From Boseongicola sp. SB0675_bin_26 (GTDB lineage: Bacteria; Pseudomonadota; Alphaproteobacteria; Rhodobacterales; Rhodobacteraceae), in NCBI GenBank assembly GCA_009843725.1, contig VYCX01000252.1, positions 1 through 14,986 of the forward strand: 14,986 bases of DNA, written 5' to 3'. Every line of letters begins with the position of its first letter. Position 1 is the stretch's first letter. The notes under the pieces are model-generated. The model was given only the letters and a program-made list of their open reading frames with translations, did not search any database and had not been told where the DNA came from. A program made the position numbers and the translations under genes. Shown in pieces: positions 7,508-13,793 of this stretch.

Positions 7508-7854
7508 CCGGTCGTCGGGCACACGATGCAATTCGCTGCCCATGACCAGTTTGAGGCAACGTGCTTGCTGATCGGACCGTGGTCTTCGAGTTCGGCAAGG
7601 TCGCACTGATGGGAGCGCGCGCCGTGAGTTCCGTTTGCGGCCCGTCAGCCCGTTCGTGGCCAAGCTCATCGGCCCCCCGAAGATGAACGTGCAGGCATGT
7701 CTTGCCGTCGATGCGTTCCTGATCGTGAAAGGCGGCCGGGCGGACTTTGATCAGGACAGGCGGGGAAGCAGAATTGGGCATCAGCGATCGGATCGGGGCC
7801 GCCGCCACGGTGGATCGGCAGCGTTTCTTCGAAGAGCTGGAATTGGCTGCCTGA
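7508..7854 (+). pseudogene. Degraded remnant of a MalK/UgpC-type ABC ATPase (C-terminal part)
   Basis: Conserved ATPase segments survive in three successive frames. At 7523-7561 the frame reads TMQFAAHDQFEAT, matching the switch-histidine region [14 protein letters not shown]. After a one-base loss, 7567-7617 reads ADRTVVFEFGKVALMGA, matching ADxIVVLxxGxVxQVGA. After a second indel, 7626-7691 reads EFRLRPVSPFVAKLIGPPKMN, matching ELYRxPxxxFVAxFIGxPxMN. A weaker piece at 7767-7854, EAELGISDRIGAAATV, ending in TGA, may be the LGIRPE regulatory-domain region at about the right distance. Nothing recognisable of Walker A, Walker B or LSGGQ is left between the regulator stop and this point, so the 5' two thirds are missing. 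It is separate from the intact ATPase at 1970-3010. Confidence 0.75.
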
Positions 7855-7933
7855 TCGCCGTCAGTCCAAATCCTGATGGTCAACCAGGTCGAGAGTCAAA
7901 AGACTGCACTACCCAAATTCTTGTGGACAGGGC

Positions 7934-8503
7934 CTACCTTCCCCAGGTTCGGACCGGGCCGCAATCCATGTGGACAAAGCCGGACCGCGAGTATCTGCCA
8001 ACGCCGCCCGCAGAGCATGAGACTGCCGCCTTGGCGACTTGGGCGACGCTTCGCCCGTGCAGCCGGACGTCTGCCGCCTGGCCTTTCATGTGCAGCGAGT
8101 TCCGAGCAACGGCCCGGGAGCGCCGTCTCAGCATTGCGTTGGTCTTTGGTGACCGGTAGCCCGAAAGCAGCAGGAAGGGCGCATCCGCGTCCAGCAGCCG
8201 GTGTGATGCCGCAAGGATGTCAATTGCACGCTTGTCGATCGTCTTCACCTGATTGGTGCGGACATCGCGCATGAAGGTGTTGATTTCCTTCAGGGCCTCA
8301 CGGATGTACTCCCCTTCGATCCAGTAGATCGTGTCGATGCTCTCGCCGGTCCGGCCCGAATACATCTTGATCTTGCGGATGTCACCTGCGCCCCGCAGAA
8401 AGCCGAATGCGTTCGTGTAGTTAGGTGCCGCGACCAGTGCCGTGGCGCAGAGCGCTCCCAGCAACCCACGTCGCGTCAAGCCATTCGGATGGAGAGTTTC
8501 CAT
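7934..8503 (-). CDS. DUF882/YcbK-like Tat-exported murein peptidase
   Basis: A 189-residue protein of the DUF882 (YcbK) family, related to M15-type zinc peptidases acting on peptidoglycan cross-links. The start at 8503 gives a twin-arginine signal, LTRRGLLGALCATALVAAP at 9-27, predicting Tat export. The core has FLLLSGYRSPKTNAML at 110-125, the zinc-ligand pattern SLHMKGQAADVRL (His138, Asp145) and a third ligand His178 in GFVHMDCGPVRTW. The ribosome site is weak; an in-frame TTG two codons upstream is an alternative. In E. coli ycbK is next to the ycbB transpeptidase gene; here a ycbB-like gene lies about 2.2 kb away, separated by two transport genes and in the opposite direction. Confidence 0.88.
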   Translation of the reverse strand: METLHPNGLTRRGLLGALCATALVAAPNYTNAFGFLRGAGDIRKIKMYSGRTGESIDTIYWIEGEYIREALKEINTFMRDVRTNQVKTIDKRAIDILAASHRLLDADAPFLLLSGYRSPKTNAMLRRRSRAVARNSLHMKGQAADVRLHGRSVAQVAKAAVSCSAGGVGRYSRSGFVHMDCGPVRTWGR

Positions 8504-8633
8504 GCTCAAGCTTACGTCCCGTAATCTCCGCCCTGCGGTGCCTTCGCGGCACCGACAGATGCGCCATCGTTGTCCCCCAGACGCCGCGATCGTATACCTC
8601 AAATTGACCCCGGAAGGAACCTTTTTGTCGCAT

Positions 8634-8649
8634 GCATTGCGGCCAATGC
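8634..8649. repeat. Short inverted repeat in the divergent spacer
   Basis: GCATTG-CGGC-CAATGC is a perfect 6-bp inverted repeat with a 4-base centre, in the spacer between the DUF882 gene and the amino-acid binding-protein gene. It could be a protein site for the minus-strand promoter or chance. No consensus promoter could be tied to it. Confidence 0.35.
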
Positions 8650-8674
8650 GGCAAAATCGGCAAGAAACCGCCCA

Positions 8675-8715
8675 TTGACACATTTACTTGCGCCTTACTG
8701 CATTGTAAGGCACAA
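8675..8715 (+). promoter_or_regulatory. Candidate promoter -35 with 28-bp inverted repeat upstream of the amino-acid binding-protein gene
   Basis: TTGACA at 8675-8680 is a perfect -35 hexamer on the + strand; the expected -10 position (CTGCAT at 17 bp) is poor. Beginning eight bases after it, arms TTGCGCCTTAC (8688-8698) and GTAAGGCACAA (8705-8715) form an 11-bp inverted repeat with one mismatch and a 6-base centre. Its place over the core promoter fits an operator for a dimeric regulator, with an activator or repressor making up for the weak -10. It is about 135 bp upstream of the start codon. No regulator gene for it is seen nearby. Confidence 0.5.
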
Positions 8716-8850
8716 GATAAGCGACATCTCGGCGCAATGACGCGATTTCACGCCCTCACACGAGTCTGGGGTGCGCCCGCGGGTTTGCCTGGCCGCCTTG
8801 AATCAACCGGTGCAGTGTCAAGTCAAGTTCATGACAGAGGAGAAAGCAAA

Positions 8851-9639
8851 ATGAAGACGACGCTGGCGGCCCTTGCTCTGGCCGGGATCGTTTCCGCGGA
8901 AGCCGTGCTGGCCGAAGTGCCGGATCTGGGAGGGCGCGAAGTGGTGGTGGTGACGGAAAACGCCTATCCGCCGCTGCAATTCGTTGACCCCGGTTCCGGT
9001 GAAGCGATTGGATGGGAATATGACGCCATGGCGGAGATAGGGGAACGCCTGAACATCCGGGTCGTGTACGAGAACATCAGTTGGGACGCCATGATCGCCG
9101 CGGTCAGCGAGGGCCAGTATGACATGGGAATGACCGGCATCACCATCCGGGAGGATCGCATGGAAAAGGTCGATTTTTCAGACTCCTACATGGTGTCCCA
9201 GATGATGATGATCGTCGCCGGAGACGAGGCCCGCTTCGACGACGACGAGAGCTTCGCTGCCAACCCTGACCTGCTCGCGGGTGCGCAGCCCGGAACGACC
9301 CCGTTCTATGTCACGATCTACGACATCCTCGACGGTGACGAGGCAAATCCCCGGGTCATTCAGTTCGAGACCTTCGGAGCGGCCCTTCAGGCGCTGCGGA
9401 CGGGCGATGTCGACCTGGTCCTGTCCGACAGCACGGCGGCGAACGGGTATGTCTCCGCCTCGGAAGGCAAGCTTAAGATCGTCGGAGAACCTCTGGGCAC
9501 CGAGGAATTCGGGTTCATATTTCCCAAGGGCAGCGATCTGGTCGGCCCGATGAATGCTGCGATCGCCGACATGAAGGCCGATGGAACGCTCGATGCGCTG
9601 AACACGAAATGGTTCCTCGAATACAAGCTGGGTCAGTAG
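8851..9639 (+). CDS. Amino-acid-type ABC transporter periplasmic binding protein (family 3)
   Basis: A 262-residue secreted binding protein of family 3 (SBP_bac_3). The start at 8851 is chosen because GAGGAG lies eight bases upstream and the protein then begins with a Sec signal peptide ([21 protein letters not shown], cleavage after about residue 21). The mature part starts [20 protein letters not shown] and has the family motifs [39 protein letters not shown] and [16 protein letters not shown]. It should bind a polar amino acid or similar compound in the periplasm and deliver it to the permease that follows 19 bp later. The ligand is not determinable by eye. Confidence 0.93.
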   Translation: MKTTLAALALAGIVSAEAVLAEVPDLGGREVVVVTENAYPPLQFVDPGSGEAIGWEYDAMAEIGERLNIRVVYENISWDAMIAAVSEGQYDMGMTGITIREDRMEKVDFSDSYMVSQMMMIVAGDEARFDDDESFAANPDLLAGAQPGTTPFYVTIYDILDGDEANPRVIQFETFGAALQALRTGDVDLVLSDSTAANGYVSASEGKLKIVGEPLGTEEFGFIFPKGSDLVGPMNAAIADMKADGTLDALNTKWFLEYKLGQ

Positions 9640-9658
9640 ACGCGTCCTGCCGCCCCGG

Positions 9659-10483
9659 ATGAAGTGGCGGTTCCGGCCGGGTTCACGGATGGACGCTCCA
9701 GCGCCTCAGGATGATGAGTTCCCCTGGTGGCTCGTTGCCGTGTTGGCGCTGGGCGGCTACGCGTTTTGGCAGGTGCTGTCGGACAGCATGCACCGGCAGA
9801 TACTCCTTACCCTCCTGAAGGGCGTGAGGATCACGGTATTTGTCACTCTGGTCAGTTTTGCGTTGGCGTCCGGCGTCGGGCTCCTGCTGGCACTGGGGAG
9901 TTCGTCCAGGTGGCGTCTCGTGCGCCAGTTCGCGCGCTTTTATGTCGAAATCGTGCGCGGCGTGCCGATTCTGGTACTGCTGCTCTACGTTGCCTTCGTG
10001 CTTGCGCCGGCGCTGGTGGAGTTGGCTAACTGGATCGGCGGCAGACTTGGATTCGACCCCGTTCGGTCACGCGACTTTCCGTTGCTGTGGCGCGCGGTGC
10101 TCGCGCTCGTGATCGCCTACTCGGCGTTCATTTCCGAAGTGTTCCGCGCAGGATTCGCGTCCGTGCCCGCTGGACAGGTCGAGGCTGCCAAGGCGCTGGG
10201 GCTTTCTGGCTGGCATCGATTTCGGTTCATAGTCTTTCCACAGGCGATCAAGACCGTGCTGCCGCCTTTGGGAAATGACTTTGTCGCGTTGGTGAAGGAC
10301 AGCTCCCTGGTGTCGGTGCTGGGCGTGCTGGACGTGACGCAGCTCGGCAAGGTCACCGCCGCGAGCAATTTTCGATACTTCGAGACCTACAATGTCGTCG
10401 CGCTAATCTACCTGGCGGTCACTATCAGCCTTTCGCTTGCATTGCGGCGGTTGGAGCGCAGATGGCGGAAGCCGGCCGCCTGA
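9659..10483 (+). CDS. Amino acid ABC transporter permease, HisM/GlnP family
   Basis: A 274-residue inner-membrane permease. It has a cytoplasmic N-terminus, a first helix at about 23-42, the family opener TLLKGVRITVFVTLVSFALA at 51-70, FYVEIVRGVPILVLLLY at 94-110, and the EAA loop QVEAAKALGLSGWHRFRFIVFPQA at 173-196, followed by PPLGNDFVALVKDSSLVSVLG. It partners the binding protein just upstream. Both the 9659 ATG and an in-frame ATG at 9689 have weak ribosome sites; the longer form is given. Homologues usually sit beside an ATPase gene and often a second permease; neither is present, so the pore is presumably a homodimer using an ATPase encoded elsewhere. Confidence 0.93.
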   Translation: MKWRFRPGSRMDAPAPQDDEFPWWLVAVLALGGYAFWQVLSDSMHRQILLTLLKGVRITVFVTLVSFALASGVGLLLALGSSSRWRLVRQFARFYVEIVRGVPILVLLLYVAFVLAPALVELANWIGGRLGFDPVRSRDFPLLWRAVLALVIAYSAFISEVFRAGFASVPAGQVEAAKALGLSGWHRFRFIVFPQAIKTVLPPLGNDFVALVKDSSLVSVLGVLDVTQLGKVTAASNFRYFETYNVVALIYLAVTISLSLALRRLERRWRKPAA

Positions 10484-10602
10484 AGCCGATCCGAATTTTG
10501 CATGAAATTGCCAAACGGGTTCTGTCAACTGAATTTAGCGTTAGGAGTCAGTCACCTAGGCAAATGTCGACTCTGGAAGCCGATGGTGCCGAATCGGTTT
10601 CT

Positions 10603-10617
10603 TGTAATTGAATTACA
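10603..10617. promoter_or_regulatory. 15-bp perfect palindrome upstream of the L,D-transpeptidase gene
   Basis: TGTAATT-G-AATTACA has exact 7-bp arms around one base. It is A+T-rich in a G+C-rich setting and lies about 85 bp before the chosen start codon at 10702, in the 218-bp gap after the permease gene, which otherwise shows nothing recognisable. The size and symmetry fit an operator for a dimeric regulator such as a MarR- or GntR-type protein, but no regulator is identified. Confidence 0.45.
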
Positions 10618-10701
10618 CAGATGTGAATGGACAGCGTTGGCGTATTTGGAAAGATGTGGGATGTTGAGCCCGTAGCGCGGCAAGAGGCAGGTGCATTGCG
10701 A

Positions 10702-12321
10702 ATGACAGCAACCGGACTGTTCCACTTAAAGCATGCCGCTCTCGGTGCGCTTTGCACGCTGTTCTTGATGGCGAGCGGGGTGCATCCGGCTCTCGCCCAG
10801 AGCGGATCCTCGGAATTCGTGCAGGCCGTGGTCAAGGCGGCGGCCGGGGACCGTGTCATAGCCGAATTCTACGAGGCCACGGGCTACAGGCCGATCTGGA
10901 CGGACAGAAGCAGCAAGGCGACGCAACGACGGGCCGCGTTCCTGAAGGCGGCAAGTGACGCACCGTCCCATGGGCTTCCGGCGGATCGCTACCGGCCCGA
11001 GATCCTGAACATCAATCCCCGCCGAGTGCGTTCCGAACGTGATCTTGGGCGGCTTGAGGTTGAACTGACCCGCCTGTTCCTTCGTTATGCGCGCGATGTG
11101 CAGACAGGCATCCTTGTGCCTGACCAGGTCGATGAGGAGATCGCGCGAAAGGTTCCTTACAGGGAGCGTGCGGAGATTCTTTCGGATTTTGCAAGATCGT
11201 CGCCCCACGCATTCATCCGGGCGCTGCCGCCGTCCAGCCGGGAATATGCGCAGCTCAGGAAGGAGAAGGAGCGCCTGGAAGGACTGATCGGCAGGCGTGG
11301 CTGGGGATCCAAGGTGCAGGCCAGATTTCTGAAGCCCGGCGCGGAAGGTGCCGAAGTCATGCAGCTTCGCAACCGGCTTGTCGCAATGGGATATCTTGGG
11401 CGGAACGCAGGCAGGTCCTATGACCTGCGGATGCAGCAGGCCGTGGCTGTCTTCCAGTTCGATCACGGGCTGCCTGTCGACGGAGTGGCCGGTCCGGTCA
11501 CGCTGCGCGAGATCAATGCCGAGCCGGCCAAGCGCCTTTCACAGGTCATGGTTGCCATGGAGCGCGAGCGCTGGATCAACATGCCGCTTGGTGACCGGCA
11601 TGTCTGGGTCAACATCCCGGACTTTCACGTGCGGCTCGTGGATGACGGCAAGGTCACCTTCGTGACTCGCTCCGTCGTGGGCGCCAGAGGGGACAATCGC
11701 CGAACGCCCGAGTTTTCGGACGTGATGGAGCACTTGGTGATCAATCCAACCTGGTATGTGCCACGCTCGATCACGGTCAAGGAATATTTCCCGAGGCTGA
11801 AGGTTGATCCGACGTCCGTGGCTCACCTGACGCTGTTCAACAGCGTTGGAGAGGTCGTGGAGCGGGACAGCGTGGAATTTGCCATGTTCGACGAGAAGAA
11901 CTTTCCGTTCGACCTGAAACAGCCGCCGGGTGAAGACAACGCGCTGGGCGTCGTCAAGTTCATGTTTCCTAACCGGCACAACATCTATCTCCACGACACC
12001 CCGCACAAGCAGCTGTTCGGAGAGGACGTCCGGAGCTTCAGCCACGGCTGCATTCGCCTTCGTGAACCCATCAACTTTGCCTATGCGCTCCTGAAGAGGC
12101 AGGTCGCGGACCCGGACGTGTTCATCCATGAACGCCTGGAAACGGGCGAGGAACTCGTGGTTGAACTCGAAGAGCATGTGCCGGTTCATCTCGTGTATCG
12201 TACCGCGTTCACGCAGGCGGGCGGCAAGATCCAGTTTCGGCCCGACATCTATGGGCGCGATGCACGCATCTGGGAAGCGCTGAAGAATGCCGGGGTTTCG
12301 CTTCAGGAGATCAGGAGCTAA
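10702..12321 (+). CDS. L,D-transpeptidase, YcbB/LdtD-like, with peptidoglycan-binding domain
   Basis: A 539-residue periplasmic enzyme expected to form 3-3 cross-links in peptidoglycan or attach proteins to it. The ATG at 10702 is preferred to upstream in-frame ATGs (from 10627) because it begins a Sec signal peptide ending GVHPALAQ at about 33, although its ribosome site is weak. Order of parts: an N-terminal scaffold domain typical of YcbB proteins (about 40-200), a PG_binding_1 domain from LKPGAEGAEVMQLRN at 210 to about 272, and a YkuD catalytic domain from about 298. The latter has IYLHDTPHKQLF (His431) and SFSHGCIRL with nucleophile Cys450, the required catalytic pair. Length is near that of E. 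coli YcbB. It is followed 75 bp later by the LpxD-like gene. Confidence 0.92.
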   Translation: MTATGLFHLKHAALGALCTLFLMASGVHPALAQSGSSEFVQAVVKAAAGDRVIAEFYEATGYRPIWTDRSSKATQRRAAFLKAASDAPSHGLPADRYRPEILNINPRRVRSERDLGRLEVELTRLFLRYARDVQTGILVPDQVDEEIARKVPYRERAEILSDFARSSPHAFIRALPPSSREYAQLRKEKERLEGLIGRRGWGSKVQARFLKPGAEGAEVMQLRNRLVAMGYLGRNAGRSYDLRMQQAVAVFQFDHGLPVDGVAGPVTLREINAEPAKRLSQVMVAMERERWINMPLGDRHVWVNIPDFHVRLVDDGKVTFVTRSVVGARGDNRRTPEFSDVMEHLVINPTWYVPRSITVKEYFPRLKVDPTSVAHLTLFNSVGEVVERDSVEFAMFDEKNFPFDLKQPPGEDNALGVVKFMFPNRHNIYLHDTPHKQLFGEDVRSFSHGCIRLREPINFAYALLKRQVADPDVFIHERLETGEELVVELEEHVPVHLVYRTAFTQAGGKIQFRPDIYGRDARIWEALKNAGVSLQEIRS

Positions 12322-12396
12322 GGCTCGGGTTGACGCGATGCCTGCAGCTCGAGGACGGGCAGCGAGAATTCCGCATCGCAAGCTCGCGGGTTCAAC

Positions 12397-13488
12397 ATGA
12401 ATCAGACAGTCGAGGAAATTGCGGCAGCGCTGGAGGCGGATGCCGTCGGTGACGTGCGGCTCTCCGTCAGGGGCGCAGCGGAGCCGAGCGAGGCCGCGCC
12501 GGACGAACTCGCGCTGGCCATGAGCCCGAATTACGTGTCGGCCCTTGCCGACGGCTGCGCACGTGCCGCAATTGTCAGGCATGACGCCGACTGGCAAGCT
12601 CTTGGCCTGGAGGCCGCCATCAAGGTGAAGCATCCGAGAATGGCAATGGCGGGCCTGACATCGTTGTTGGACAAAGGGCCGGAGATTGCCCTTGGAATCC
12701 ATCCATCTGCAGTCGTCGACCCGAGCGCTGCAGTCGGCGAGGGTGCGGCGGTCGGTCCCCTGGTCGTGATTGGACCCCGGGCGCGAATTGGCGCAAATGC
12801 ACGCATTGCGGCGCATGCAAGCATCGCGGAGGATGTAGAGGTCGGGCCGGATGCGCTGATTCACGCTGGCGTCCGGATCGGTGCCAGGGTCAGGATCGGA
12901 GAACGCTTCATTTGCCAGCCAGGCGCGATCATCGGAGGTGACGGATTCAGCTTTGTTGCGGGAGATTCGGACAGGGTCGAGCAGGTGCGCCGTTCGCTCG
13001 GAACCGAAGCCGGCGCAATGACGTCCGGCTGGAGTCGCATTCATTCGCTGGGTTCGGTCGAGATCGGGGACGACGTGGAGATCGGCGCCAACACTGCAGT
13101 TGATGCCGGAACGGTCAGCGCGACCCGAATTGGCAATCGCACGAAGATCGACAACCTCGTGCAGATCGGTCACAATGCACAGATTGGCGAGGACGTCCTG
13201 ATGTGCGGGCATGCGGGCGTCGCGGGATCGGCCGTGGTGGGCGATCGAGTCATCATCGGCGGGAAGGCGGGAATCACCGACAATGTCACGGTAGGCGACG
13301 ATGTCGTGGTGGGCGGCGGCGCCATTGTGCTGTCGCGAGTTGCGGCCGGCCGGGTTCTCCTCGGTTATCCAGCCATGAAGATGGACCAATATGTCACCGC
13401 TTCGAGGAACTGGCGCAGATTGCCCCGAATCCTCAAGGACATCGAAGCGCTCAAGAAAGCAGTTTCAATGGGTGGCAAGGGCGACTAA
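12397..13488 (+). CDS. LpxD-family N-acyltransferase (UDP-3-O-acylglucosamine N-acyltransferase or paralogue)
   Basis: A 363-residue left-handed parallel beta-helix acyltransferase with many hexapeptide repeats from about residue 108 onward (HPSAVVDPSAAVGEGAAVGP and following). LpxD transfers a hydroxyacyl chain from ACP to the amino group of UDP-3-O-acylglucosamine in lipid A synthesis, in the cytoplasm. Supporting motifs are GGDGFSFV, RIHSLGSVEIGDDVEIGANT, KIDNLVQIGHN with likely catalytic His259, and a C-terminal helical tail (RNWRRLPRILKDIEALKKA). The usual IDRG segment reads VDAG here. The N-terminal domain is divergent from the standard uridine-binding domain. The usual lpxD neighbours (bamA, fabZ, lpxA, lpxB) are absent; an ACP and a ketoacyl synthase follow instead, suggesting a second, specialised copy. 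Ribosome site is weak. Confidence 0.85.
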   Translation: MNQTVEEIAAALEADAVGDVRLSVRGAAEPSEAAPDELALAMSPNYVSALADGCARAAIVRHDADWQALGLEAAIKVKHPRMAMAGLTSLLDKGPEIALGIHPSAVVDPSAAVGEGAAVGPLVVIGPRARIGANARIAAHASIAEDVEVGPDALIHAGVRIGARVRIGERFICQPGAIIGGDGFSFVAGDSDRVEQVRRSLGTEAGAMTSGWSRIHSLGSVEIGDDVEIGANTAVDAGTVSATRIGNRTKIDNLVQIGHNAQIGEDVLMCGHAGVAGSAVVGDRVIIGGKAGITDNVTVGDDVVVGGGAIVLSRVAAGRVLLGYPAMKMDQYVTASRNWRRLPRILKDIEALKKAVSMGGKGD

Positions 13489-13527
13489 ACATCTGCCAAC
13501 GGCTTCTATCTTTGCGAATGGGACACA

Positions 13528-13791
13528 ATGAGCGGCGTCAAGGAACGGGTGATCGAAATCATCGCCGAACAGGCGGTTCTCGAGCCGTCGGACGTTGCAC
13601 TCGATCAGTCTCTCGAAGATCTTGGCGTGGATTCAATGGGACTCGTCGAGGCGATCTTCTCTATCGAGGAGAGTTTTGACATCCAGGTTCCATTCAACGC
13701 GAACGAGCCTGAAAAGAGCGACTTTGACATTTCCTCGGTGGCGACGGTCGTGGCCACCGTCGAGAAACTCGTCGCGGAGCAAGCCGACTAG
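13528..13791 (+). CDS. Acyl carrier protein (specialised paralogue)
   Basis: An 87-residue acidic acyl carrier protein. The phosphopantetheine site is Ser36 in DLGVDSMGLVEA, with Met where DSL is commonest. Helices II-III (LVEAIFSIEESFDIQVPFNANE) are clear. The tail KSDFDISSVATVVATVEKLV is unlike housekeeping AcpP, which normally sits between fabG and fabF. It lies 39 bp after the LpxD-like gene and 2 bp before the ketoacyl-ACP synthase gene, so it probably carries the acyl chain made by the one and used by the other. It is comparable in concept to AcpXL of rhizobia but not recognisably the same protein. Confidence 0.9.
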   Translation: MSGVKERVIEIIAEQAVLEPSDVALDQSLEDLGVDSMGLVEAIFSIEESFDIQVPFNANEPEKSDFDISSVATVVATVEKLVAEQAD

Positions 13792-13793
13792 CG

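Noticed and set aside
7414..7933. Insertion sequence or transposase remnant in the decayed region
   Set aside because: I looked for terminal inverted repeats, target duplications and transposase motifs and saw none; the only recognisable similarity is to ABC ATPases.
7635..8159. 174-codon open frame on the + strand as a real gene
   Set aside because: Its first part is the final frame of the ATPase remnant and its last part is antisense to the DUF882 gene; the middle matches nothing I recognise.
10627..10701. Longer start for the L,D-transpeptidase at 10627
   Set aside because: It would put 25 polar residues ahead of a clear Sec signal peptide and has no ribosome site; the start at 10702 fits better, though its own site is also weak.
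11539..13389. 616-codon open frame on the minus strand
   Set aside because: It is antisense across the L,D-transpeptidase and LpxD-like genes and the gap between them; the intact motifs on the + strand explain the absence of stops.
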